Below are positions 49,101-58,921 of a DNA stretch of 64,000 bases, one piece after another. This DNA comes from Daucus carota subsp. sativus (taxonomy: Eukaryota > Streptophyta > Magnoliopsida > Apiales > Apiaceae). A program made the translations under genes and the position numbers. The notes below the pieces were generated by a model. It made no database searches. It was given only the letters and a program-made list of their open reading frames with translations, and had not been told where the DNA came from. The stretch is taken from the NCBI RefSeq assembly GCF_001625215.2, contig NC_030383.2, positions 56,720,949 to 56,784,948 of the forward strand, written 5' to 3'. Within the stretch, counting starts at the first letter, position 1. Every line of letters begins with the position of its first letter.

Positions 49101-51934
49101 TGAGAATAGCTCTTGACTAATTAAATTTGAATCCAATTTGAGGAAATGCAAAGCTTATTTGTCAGCGCTCATTGTTTTCTTACTGCTAGGTAGCAGCTCT
49201 AGTGCCGAAGAGTGAACTTGATGGTGAGATGGGGGATGCACACATGGCAATGCAAGCTAGGCTTATGAGTCAGGCACTGCGCAAATTAAGCCATTCTTTA
49301 TCCATGTCCCAGACTATACTGATATTTATAAATCAGGTCTAATACATTACCCTAAACTATGCCCTCTGATTAACAATATGAACGTCACATAATCTTAGGG
49401 TGTGTTCACTTAGATGGAATGAAATGAGGGGAGAATGGAATGAAATTTATACTCTAAATTGGGGCTGGTTGAAGAAAATGTGTATTATTTTTATTCCTTC
49501 CAATCATTCCATTCCAAACTATTTGAACTAGAAATCAAACCCACATTTTTTGGAAGGGATGCTCATTCCACTTCTTCATCATGTTTTCTTACAATCTTCA
49601 TCATAAAAAAATTAGACTCACTCATGTATCACTACTTTCTCATACATTCTTCTTTCTTCATAAAACTTCTTTATGATTTTTCATTCCATTCTCCCCTCAT
49701 TCTATTACATCCAAGTGAACACAACCTTATAGTGTTCTCCATGTCTCTAATCTTTTTTTTTCCCCATATAAAACAATATTAGTTTCTGTACCCCCTAAGA
49801 TGAATTTATCGTTTTGCTGGTTTTACCTCAGCTGTCTGTCTGCCTTGTATGATCTTGAAGCATAAAAACTGAAGTCAAATGGTCTGATTATGTATTATAT
49901 AAAGAATTATGAGGTCATGTGGAAGTAGGTGGCCAGATCTGCTGATTTTACTACATATGAAATTAGGATGTCAATCAAATTAGTGGGTTGCACATCAGGT
50001 CATCAGCACATACCATTTTTGTTCTTGAATTTTTTTGGGTTAATTAGCACTTAGCACATTTGATTATAATATCACCTCTACTGTTATAGTGGATATTTGA
50101 TATCCTCAAACTCAAGTAGAATGCATAATTCACTACTATAAATAATATAGTAGTTTCCTTAATATTGTTTTCGAAGAACTAAATATACATTTAGGTATAC
50201 ACATTAGGAGCAATGAGTGTACATTGAGGTGAGTGCTGCTCTTAGGCTATACTGAGTGGCAATAGGCCTAAACCTGTGAGCCCGGAAAGAGTTTTATAAT
50301 TTTTAAAAGAAAAAAAATCCTTCTCTATGTTTAGTTATACATTGCTCAAAGTAACCTAGTTAATATATCCAAATTATGGAAACACACATCCTATTACCAT
50401 GATGTTTAATAAGTGTTCTATTGTGTTATATTTTTCTCTTCTATAAAAACAGTTGGGTCTCCACTAAATATATTTGCAACTATTGTCATTATACTCCAGG
50501 TACGGGCAAAGCTATCTACTTTTGGGTTTGGTGGACCAACCGAAGTAACCTGTGGTGGAAATGCCTTGAAGTTCTATGCTTCGATGCGCCTGAATATCAG
50601 GAGAACAGCTCTCGTGAAGAAGGGTGAGGAGGTATGTATTGCCATCTGTATAATGATATTCATTTGAAGGGATCAGCAGTAAGTAATTTTTGTTTATATG
50701 GTAATTGGTTCATATGGTCAGTGAAGTGATACTGATTTTGTTAGTCATAGGCATAGTAACCTTTGCTAGTTGTATATCTCTTGACTAGAACTTGAATATA
50801 TATTTTGGTAATGCAATGCTTCTTTCTCGTGGCATAAAAACATCTGTGTTTTTACCAGCTGCAGAATGACTTTTAAAAATAATATTAAATATGTTAAGTT
50901 AACCATCTACAGTTGTTAAGATTCAGTCAGGCTTTAAATACAAGTAAAAAAAAGGTTCAAACCAAATTACATAAAATAAGACTCGAAAGTGGAATAATAA
51001 AAGCATTGTGGTACCCGTTATTGCTGATGTTAATTCTTACAATCAAATATGTTGAAACAGAGGGATCCAGTTGCAACTTTTTTGCCCCATGTCTTGCTTG
51101 CTGAAGATGTTTCAGTTTGAAACTAATTAACGTGAGACAAAAGATTTTACTTTCTATGAGATGTCAATGTTTTTGGGTCAAATAAGATCTGCCAAATTCC
51201 AATATTCTAGTTATTGCCATGGCTCTTCTGAGATCTGCGAGGTTGAATATTTAGACAAAATGGGACGGAGGGAGTACTATGTTATTGACATTAATTGCAA
51301 ACAACTTACAGAATAAAGATATTAATAAAATACTAATTCTTCTCTGTTTTTGTTTACTGTATATTTAACTTACCTCAACATTGCTGCAGTTTACTCTATA
51401 TATGTTGTATTGAAACCGTTTCTTGGTTAATTGAGCCTCTACCGGTACATTGATCTTTTCTACAACAATATGTGTGCTGTATAGGTCCTACTACTCAATT
51501 GCACCTATTAGTTTGTTATCCAGTTTTGTTGCTTTTTGCAGACTGTTGGAAGTCAAGTTACAGTAAAGATTGTGAAAAACAAGCATGCCCCTCCATTTAG
51601 AACTGCACAATTCGAGCTCGAGTTTGGAAAGGGAATATCTCAAGAAGCAGAAATTCTAGAGCTGGGATGCAAACACAAGTTCATTACGAAGGCAGGCACT
51701 GCCTATTACAACTTAAATGGTCGGAGCTTCTGTGGCAAGGATGCTATCAAGCGCTTTCTGGCTGAGAATCAAGATGCCAAAGAGGAGCTCGTAATGAAGC
51801 TTCGGGAGAAACTAATTGATTCTGAGCGGCACAAGGAAATCGAGAATGAAACAGAGTCTACAGAAGAAAATCCTACTGACAATATTATATCCGAAACGAC
51901 TGATGAGGAAGTAATAGCTGCAGCTGAGGTATAA
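46184..51934 (+). CDS. RECA2: Mitochondrial RecA homologue (RECA2-like)
   Basis: Eight exons: 46184-46249, 46954-47011, 48009-48226, 48707-48794, 48880-49052, 49190-49336, 50500-50631, 51542-51934; GT-AG, phases agree, 424 aa. RecA forms ATP-dependent filaments on single-stranded DNA and drives strand exchange; plant organellar RecAs repair DNA and suppress recombination between short repeats. The N-terminus ([20 protein letters not shown]) is basic and lacks acidic residues, like a mitochondrial presequence. Walker A is GPEASGKT at 122-129, Walker B ends in VVVVD (D200), the [15 protein letters not shown] helix follows, and FINQVR marks the exon 6-7 join. The C-terminus is acidic ([13 protein letters not shown]). 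As I recall, Arabidopsis RECA3 lacks such a tail, and [15 protein letters not shown] plus the presequence resemble RECA2, hence the symbol; RECA3 is the alternative. Confidence 0.92.
47012..48008 (+). other. RECA2-like intron 2 with MITE
   Basis: About 1 kb, beginning GTGATA and ending GAAG. It contains a short tandem repeat (AAATAAAATGTAGCACAAT twice, about 47244-47282) and a Stowaway-like element at 47601-47858. Confidence 0.6.
47601..47858. mobile_element. Stowaway-like MITE in RECA2-like intron 2
   Basis: The left side contains CCCTCCGTCCCTTTTTAGTT; the right side ends in its reverse complement with GGGACGGAGGGAG followed by TA. The first bases of the left end have decayed. About 258 bp, non-coding. 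Confidence 0.8.
49398..49726. mobile_element. Tourist/Harbinger-like MITE in RECA2-like intron 6
   Basis: Left end GGGTGTGTTCACTTAGATGG; reverse complement of the right end GGTTGTGTTCACTTGGATGT. TTA on both sides (49395-49397 and 49727-49729) is the PIF/Harbinger target duplication. Arms share AATGAGGGGAGAATGGAATG. 329 bp. The frame 49459-49782 across it is not a gene. Confidence 0.8.
49727..50499 (+). other. Rest of RECA2-like intron 6
   Basis: Intron 6 runs 49337-50499. After the MITE it contains only AT-rich sequence up to the ACTCCAG acceptor. Confidence 0.6.
50632..51541 (+). other. RECA2-like intron 7
   Basis: Starts GTATGT and ends TTTTTGCAG. It contains a lone Stowaway end (GGGACGGAGGGAGTA, about 51262-51277) with no partner. 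Confidence 0.65.
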
Positions 51935-53840
51935 GTGTGAAAATGGGTCCAGAATTGTGGGGACCTTAGTTCCTTTGCCTTTATCCTCTATTTCTCTATA
52001 AATTACATGTTAAATTGTACACACCTTGGCATGAAGCATTCAGATGGACCCGACTTATTTTTCACCTTTTATTAACAGTAAGGTCTGCTGATGTTTTCAA
52101 CCAAACCCCTGTAATTTATATCTGTAAGTATAGAAGTTTTTGTTCTTATGAGTCTATGACTTTGTAGATTTAAGATAGAAAGCAGATATCTCCTGGTATA
52201 GTTCTAAACTCTTGTTCTGTCAAAAGTTTTCTGCTGGTAAAAGTGGCTGGTCTTGTATATGATGTTACGAGGTGTGAAATGTGCTGCATTAATTGTATAC
52301 TTGTCATTATTGCGGCAGATTCCTGTAATATCAGTTCATAGTTGTGGTTATTATTCGAAGTGCCGGTGACTGTTAGTTATGTGGTTCTATTTAAGTCAGA
52401 TGAGACTGCTTCCTGTGAAGAACAGTGGAGTGAAATTAGTACATTGTTCTCCGTACTGGTCTTGATTAATTTGTAGGGTTTACTTAAGTCCGCTACTTGT
52501 ACTTTATTTAATAATTTTTATCAAAAATAAAAAAAAGTTATTGAAAAAGTATCTCAAACTAACTTATTAAAATTAGAAAATACTCACTCTGGATGAATTT
52601 TAAATGATATAATATTTTTTATATTATGTGTTTAAAATTGTCCAGATAATACTTTATAGTTGTGAACTATAAATATGATGGTACAAGAATTGTCCATGTA
52701 AGAAAACAACAAGAATGAGACTGGTAGAGTATGAATAAGTTGGCTCGCTTGTGAACAATGATAAGAAGTACTTGACTGAATTTGAAGAATTCCACTAAAA
52801 AATTCACAAAGTGCTGAATCTTTCAGGAATGCGATACAATAAAACGAAAGTATTCGGTTGGTCAACCATATTTATAAAAGTATATATACAAGTTTCTTAA
52901 TATAAGTTATTATAAACTAAAATAATTGGTGGTGAATCTTTGATCACGCAGATATATTAAAGGCCGATTTGATGAAATACATGTTCTTCTAAGTTTAATA
53001 TAAAGATTACTTCTGATCTTAATTTCATTCTTCCTTACCTGCTTCTGGTAGAATTGTCATGGTCAGAAATCTTCTAGACTTGAGCAAACTTAGGAATCTG
53101 TTACCAGGATTGACAATTTGACATATAATAACAATAATAATAATAATAATTTTATTATTACTATTATTATTATTATTATTATTAATTCTCGAAGATACTT
53201 CATACTATATCATCCATGTAATAATCATTATCGTCAGTCTTAAATCTATTATTTACATAACTCAAATTCCAATTCAAGCTCAAATCAAATAACTGTGGTT
53301 TATATGTTGGCATAACACGCATTATCGTGTATTCGTGTGACCTTAAAAAAGTTTAGTTCTGAAATTAAAATAATGAATGAAAGTTAAAAATAAAGTTATT
53401 ATCATTAAAAATTTATTATGTCAACATATTAGCATTTATATTGTATTTATTATATTATCAAATGTGTATTATTTAGTAGTATTTATAATTTATCATCTTG
53501 ATTACTTAAAAAAGTTAAGTATATTAGAAAAATGGATATTTAGTTCAGAAAACACTTTTATGTTAATGTATTTTTATTATTGTCTTAGTTTTGGTTATGA
53601 AAATGATTTATATATTATAATAGAATTAAATATTTATGTCCTTGAGATTAAATATAATAAAAAGTTTATTATTGATAAAATTCTACCTCTCTTTATATTT
53701 TATCATATTGATTTGTTAATAACTTAATATAAGTTTCTAATAACTATGCCCCTTAAAATTAATTTATAATAAGCATGCATGAGAGTTGACTTTAATTAGA
53801 AATCACTAAAAAATGTTTTCCTTATAATAGAATGATCCAG
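51935..53840. other. RECA2-like 3' flank and gene-free AT-rich DNA
   Basis: The first few hundred bases are likely 3' UTR. At 53129-53184 there is an (ATA/TAT)n hairpin-forming microsatellite. Beyond 53300 the DNA is extremely AT-rich, and the open frame 53377-53727 is a composition artefact. Confidence 0.5.
53129..53184. repeat. Inverted AAT/ATT microsatellite
   Basis: A run of AAT units is followed directly by a run of ATT units, giving a near-perfect hairpin. Confidence 0.85.
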
Positions 53841-53884
53841 CTATAAATTAGTTTTCTTTTTGAAGCAACCTATAAATTAATTTT
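53841..53884 (-). mobile_element. 14-nt T-run insertion with 15-bp duplication
   Basis: CTATAAATTAGTTTT (53841-53855) recurs as CTATAAATTAATTTT (53870-53884, one difference). Between them is CTTTTTGAAGCAAC, a short T-run followed by GA. On the minus strand it looks like a minimal retroposon tail, as at 23374 and 37334. The T-run is only five long, so the case is weaker. Confidence 0.35.
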
Positions 53885-53959
53885 AAAATATGGAAATGGA
53901 TAATCAATTTAAAGTTATCAATCATATGATCAAAATTTTAAATTCTAGAGTTAAACAGA

Positions 53960-56900
53960 CAAGTGTATATTCAAAAAAGTCGTCGATTTAAGTTTGAAAA
54001 TATATGGATAAGGGAGGCTGATTGTTACAATTTAATAAACCAGAGTTGGCATGTGCAGGAGGGGATGGGTATAATAGATAAGATCAAATATTGCACAATG
54101 AAGTTACAGGAGTGGGGTGGAGGGCAACTGAAAGAACTGGGGGTACAGATTAAACGTAGTAAGGGAATGTTGCGAAGCTTGAGATCGAGAAGGGATTTAT
54201 ATGGTGCTCAGCAATATAATGAAGAAAGAGATAAATATCTTCGATTATTGGAGAAACGCGAAATATACTGGAGCCAAAGAGCGAAGCAGTTCTGGCTCAA
54301 GCATGGTGACCAAAATTCTAGGTTCTTCCATAGTTTTGCAAATGGTCGGAGACAGCAAAACCAACTAAAGGGATTGATGAACAAAGATGGGGAATGGACA
54401 GATGATGATAAAGAGATGCAGAGCATTGTGGTCGATTATTTTGAAGGGTTGTTTAAATCTACGACGGATGCAGAGAGTTTAACGGAGAGAGAGGTTGTTA
54501 TGCATGTTACTGAGGATCAGAACGAGGAGTTGATACAACCTATTCTGAAAGAAGAAGTAAAAGAAGCTGTTTTCTCAATGCATACAGAAAAATCGCCGGG
54601 TGAAGATGGACTAAATCCCGCGTTTTATCAGACATATTGGAATATAGTTGGGGATGATGTTTACAAGTTTTGTGCAAATTTCTTTGAAACTGGGGAGATG
54701 CAGGAAGGAGTTAATCGAACTGTGGTATGTCTTATTCCAAAAGTAAAGAATCCTCAAAGCATGGCAGACTTACGTCCGATTTCCCTATGTAATGTATTGT
54801 TTCGCATTTTGTCAAAAGTTTTGGCAAATCGACTCAAGAGTTGTCTACCTACATTGATCTCAATAAATCAAAGTGCATTTGTTCAAGGAAGACTATTGAC
54901 TGATAATGCATTGATTGCTTATGAAATTAATCATTATATTCGACGTAAGACGCAAGGGAAGTATGGATATGCAGGGTTAAAAATTGATATTTCAAAAGCC
55001 TACGATCGACTTGAGTGGAAGTTCATTGAGGATATGCTTGTCAAGTTTGGATTTCATCAAAGGTGGATATCTCGAGTGATGACATGTATTCGAACTGTTT
55101 CTTACAGTTTCTTACAGAAGGGAGAGGTGTTTGGCCAGGTTATTCCAGAGCGCGGGATAAGGCAAGGGGATCCTATATCCCCTTACTTGTATATTTTGTG
55201 TGCTGAAGGGCTGAGTTCGATGATTAGAAGGAATGAGGATGTGGGTTTAATCCATGGTTGCAAAATTGCTAATGGAGCACCAAGGGTTTCTCATCTTCTC
55301 TTTGCAGATGACTGCTACTTGTTCTTTAAAGCAACAATAACGGATGCTGTCACAATGAAAAATATTTTGAAACGGTATGAGAAAGTGTCTGGGCAAGCGA
55401 TTAATTTTAATAAATCTAGTGTTACCTTTAGCCCAAACACAGCAGAGGAAGAAAGAACGAGGATTTGTGAAGCACTGGAAGTAGAGGAAGTGGAAAATCC
55501 AGGGCGATATTTGGGCATTCCAATGGTGGTAGGGAGAAAGAAAAAGGAGGTTTTTGGGTTTCTTACTGATAAAGTGAAGCAAAAACTGCATAATTGGAAG
55601 AGTAAGAAAATATCGAAGGCAGGAAAGCACACTTTACTGCAAACGTCGTGTCAAGTGCTTCCAAATTTTTGGATGAACTTAATGACTATCCCTGCTGAAG
55701 TATGTCAAACTATTCAGAGGCAAATGAATCAATTCTGGTGGGGTAATGGAGGTCAGAGTAAAGGTGTGAAGTGGATGGCTTGGGGAAAGATGTGTGAAGC
55801 GAAAGAAAATGGTGGCCTGGGATATAAAGATTTACAACAATTTAATCTCGCGATGCTTGCAAAACAGGGATGGAGATTGATAAATGGAGAAAATATGTTT
55901 GTTACAAGTATAATAAAGGCCAGATATTTCCCAAAGACAGATTTTTTCAATGCAGAATTAGGAGCTAATCCAAGTTATATGTGGCGTAGCATCTTATCAG
56001 CTCAAGACATTGTGAAACAGGGTTGTCGGAGAAAGATAGGTAATGGTGAAGATACTTTTGTTTGGAAGACACCCTGGCTTCCAGTGGTGGAAAATGGAAT
56101 GCTTACGACTGATATGCCACATCAGTTAGCAAATATCAAAGTGGCAAGCTTGATGAAGAATGGTGAGAGGGAGTGGGATGAGGAGATTTTAAACGATATA
56201 TGCAATGAAAGAGATAGGTTGTTGATAATGAAAATTGCGTTACCTAGGAGAGATAAGGAGGATTCGTGGTATTGGGTTTTCGATGAAAAGGGAGAGTTTA
56301 CTGTTAAGAGCTGTTATAATCATTTAAGGGGGGAAAGGAGTATGCTGAATGTATCTTTTTGGAGGAAACTATGGTCGTTGAAATTACCAGGTAAAATCCT
56401 CCATTTTATATGGCGTGTGTGTAGATTGTGTTTACCTACGGCTGTTGATTTGAGAAATAGGCATGTGAATGTGGAGACTATGTGCTCGTGGTGCCATAAT
56501 CAGGAAGAAAATGGCATTCATGTGTTGTTTGATTGTGTCTTTGCAAGAGCAGTGTGGGAGGCTGTTGGGTTGTCTGATTTAATTCAATTCAAACCAGATG
56601 AAAATGTGTTTGATGTCTTTCTGAGAATCTTTACCCAGTGTACAAGGAGTCAAGCAGTAGCAATGTCATTATTCTGCTGGCAAATCTGGAATCGTCGAAA
56701 TAAATGGCTATGGGAGCATATTAATATATCAGTATACGGCACTAAGGCAACAGCGATAAGGATGTTGGAGGATTGGAAGAGTGCACAGCAGGAGGAGAGT
56801 ACAAGGAGGAGAGGTCAGAATGTGGGTAGTAAGGTGTGGCAAAAACCAATCATGGGATGGGTTAAGATTAATACGGATGCAGCTGTTATTCCTGGTACGC

Positions 56901-57348
56901 ATCAGATTGGGACTGGAGCAGTGATAAGGGATGAAGATGGGAGATTTCTGCATGCGAGATGCATGGACATTGCAGGTGAATGGAGCGTAAAAGAGGCTGA
57001 AGCTCGAAGTCTGCGTGATGCTGTTGGTTGGACAGTGGCTATGGGGTTCATAAAGTGTATTTTCGAGCTTGACTCGAAGATTGTCGTGGATGCTTGTAAT
57101 GGTGGGTCTGGTAGATCAAATTTTTATGCCATTATAGCGGAGTGTGTTGAAGATTTTAAGCACCTCGATGAGGTTAGGGTGCAATTTACTTTTAAATCTG
57201 CGAATGTAGTGGCTCATACATTAGCTAGGGCCTCTATTTCTATGTCATGTTTTCATGAATGGCAGGGGAATGCTCCTGAATTCATCAGTGATGTATTGAG
57301 TTTTGATCTAATTTAAGGAATGCAAGTGCTTTTATTTCAAAAAAAAAA
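53960..57348 (+). mobile_element. 5'-truncated L1-type LINE
   Basis: A non-LTR retrotransposon copy carrying the C-terminal three quarters of ORF2 and ending in an A-run (about 57339-57349) shortly after the stop codon, preceded by TTTATTTC. ORF1 and the endonuclease domain are absent. The left edge lies near 53960, where sequence switches abruptly from very AT-rich DNA to coding sequence. No target duplication could be found. Confidence 0.85.
53963..57316 (+). CDS. LINE reverse transcriptase / RNase H polyprotein, N-terminally truncated
   Basis: 1117 codons without a stop; no native start remains (the frame opens at a GTG, first internal ATG about 35 codons in). The reading begins at the linker that normally follows the endonuclease (RRFKFENIWIREADC). 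The reverse transcriptase core has PGEDGLNPAFYQ, LRPISLCNVLFRILSKVLANRLK, SAFVQGR, DISKAYDRLEW from about residue 342, RGIRQGDPISPYL and the catalytic FADD at about 447-450. A zf-RVT domain (FWRKLWSLKLPGKILHFIWR, C-x2-C-x6-H type) and an RNase H-like domain (VKINTDAAV from about 967, later ELDSK and KSANVVAHTLAR) follow. All families are standard for plant L1 elements. The missing endonuclease should prevent autonomous movement. Confidence 0.9.
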   Translation: MYIQKSRRFKFENIWIREADCYNLINQSWHVQEGMGIIDKIKYCTMKLQEWGGGQLKELGVQIKRSKGMLRSLRSRRDLYGAQQYNEERDKYLRLLEKREIYWSQRAKQFWLKHGDQNSRFFHSFANGRRQQNQLKGLMNKDGEWTDDDKEMQSIVVDYFEGLFKSTTDAESLTEREVVMHVTEDQNEELIQPILKEEVKEAVFSMHTEKSPGEDGLNPAFYQTYWNIVGDDVYKFCANFFETGEMQEGVNRTVVCLIPKVKNPQSMADLRPISLCNVLFRILSKVLANRLKSCLPTLISINQSAFVQGRLLTDNALIAYEINHYIRRKTQGKYGYAGLKIDISKAYDRLEWKFIEDMLVKFGFHQRWISRVMTCIRTVSYSFLQKGEVFGQVIPERGIRQGDPISPYLYILCAEGLSSMIRRNEDVGLIHGCKIANGAPRVSHLLFADDCYLFFKATITDAVTMKNILKRYEKVSGQAINFNKSSVTFSPNTAEEERTRICEALEVEEVENPGRYLGIPMVVGRKKKEVFGFLTDKVKQKLHNWKSKKISKAGKHTLLQTSCQVLPNFWMNLMTIPAEVCQTIQRQMNQFWWGNGGQSKGVKWMAWGKMCEAKENGGLGYKDLQQFNLAMLAKQGWRLINGENMFVTSIIKARYFPKTDFFNAELGANPSYMWRSILSAQDIVKQGCRRKIGNGEDTFVWKTPWLPVVENGMLTTDMPHQLANIKVASLMKNGEREWDEEILNDICNERDRLLIMKIALPRRDKEDSWYWVFDEKGEFTVKSCYNHLRGERSMLNVSFWRKLWSLKLPGKILHFIWRVCRLCLPTAVDLRNRHVNVETMCSWCHNQEENGIHVLFDCVFARAVWEAVGLSDLIQFKPDENVFDVFLRIFTQCTRSQAVAMSLFCWQIWNRRNKWLWEHINISVYGTKATAIRMLEDWKSAQQEESTRRRGQNVGSKVWQKPIMGWVKINTDAAVIPGTHQIGTGAVIRDEDGRFLHARCMDIAGEWSVKEAEARSLRDAVGWTVAMGFIKCIFELDSKIVVDACNGGSGRSNFYAIIAECVEDFKHLDEVRVQFTFKSANVVAHTLARASISMSCFHEWQGNAPEFISDVLSFDLI

Positions 57349-57349
57349 A

Positions 57350-58921
57350 TATAGATATATAATAATTAAATATAAATAAATATTCAATCCGATATGAAAT
57401 TATGAATCAAGTTTAACCCATCTAATCCGAGGATATAAAAATGGATATGACTACTAAACGGGCCGTTTGGGCAAGTTTGAAAAAGTGATTTCTGGCTTAA
57501 ACTAAAGAAGTAGAGCATGGGTGAGAAGTAAAAAAGGAAATAAAGTGTTTGGAAAAGAAGCATGTGATAGAGAAGTTAGGATTCTCAACTTCTTAAAAAT
57601 TCTGCTTATTTACACAAACGGGTAAAAAAAAGCAAAAGTCAGAAGCAGCTTCTGCTTCTTATCAACAAACAGGCCCAAAATCAAATGTATCCTGTATACT
57701 GCTTACTGCCCACTTTGGTCAAAGTCTCAAAGTATCGAATCCAACAACCGGAACTTAGTCTAGAAATGAGTTCGATAAATTAGAATAATATTTAAATGAT
57801 GTGAATAGTATTAAATCAAGGTTGATGAAATTATATTTAATTACTCTGAATACAATATTAGAGATAGGATATTTCGAATCATATAAAATTAATCATGTTC
57901 ATTATTTATTCTGGATGTAGTATTACATGGACACGAGTCAGCAGAAAGGTCGGTCATACTTTCGCTTTACATGTGGAATAAAAGAGCATTTTTAATAAAT
58001 TGTTAATAAAATTATACTGTACTCCTCCATTTTCTGCACATACTTGAACCCACCAAGAAAGCTACTACGACTGATTTGATTGTAGGTTGGGCTTTTTTGG
58101 AATAATTATTTCCAACTTTTTCTCAAAGTTGGAACATCAATTCTTTAATGTGTGCTCTTGGTCTCTTACCGATCTAATTTTGTTGTTTTATACCTACTTA
58201 CCTACTTTCACTCTGATTTTTTCTCGTTTTCAAGATTATAATATTCTATTGACAAGTTTATTTAAAGATTGTATCTTTAATCATATCTTTAATACATAAA
58301 ATATTAAAATGAAAAATATTTACTTAAAAAAATATTCCATCTTCCTCATATATTTTGATTCATAACTCAAATTTTATATTTATTAAAACAAAATAAAATA
58401 ATAATTACCCAATATAATCTTATTTTCTCAATAATTAAAAATAATTAGAGTTGACTTTTATATAAGATAAATTTGACAAATATAACAAAAATATGATAAA
58501 TAGAAATAGAAATAATTAAGTAACACATAAATTTTCATACAAATAAAGAAATCCGGTAAATGATTAAAAAATTACACAGGTATAATTTATTCGTAATTTG
58601 ATTGAATATTACATTAAAATTTTCTGGTAATCATTGCCTAAAAAGGTCAAAGATTACACTATAATTTTCTCCGATTCTTTATAATTATGTCGAAGTAAGA
58701 ATTTGTCTTGCTAGGACATCAATATTTACGGTCAGCAGTACAAATTGGTGTAACTAGTCAATAAGGATCGAGAACACATACTATTCAATCTCAATCATCA
58801 TTATACTATAGCATAAAAAAAAACTGTTGATCTCAATTGGTGGTATACATGCATTCAAACATCTAGTACTACTACAACAATCTTAATCTATGTATATCTG
58901 ACACGTGTCAAGTCAAAATTG
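57350..58921. other. Gene-free DNA between LINE and bHLH gene
   Basis: Includes one GGGC-ended MITE (57460-57676), then AT-rich sequence. The frame 58087-58299 shows no motif. The bHLH 3' UTR should lie just left of 58922. Confidence 0.5.
57460..57676. mobile_element. MITE of the GGGC-ended family, copy D
   Basis: Starts GGGCCGTTTGGGCAAGTTTG and ends CAACAAACAGGCCC, nearly inverted. Interior shares AAAGTGTTTGGAAAA, TTACACAAACGGGTAAAA and AAGCAGCTTCTGCTTC with copies A-C. 217 bp and the best preserved copy of the family here. Confidence 0.65.

Noticed and set aside
53377..53727. 116-codon frame in AT-rich DNA before the LINE
   Set aside because: Almost only Ile, Leu, Tyr, Asn and Lys, a product of AT content; no domain and no splice context.
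53600..53960. Missing endonuclease part of the LINE just upstream
   Set aside because: This stretch is AT-rich and encodes nothing resembling an endonuclease in any frame, so the copy is truly truncated.
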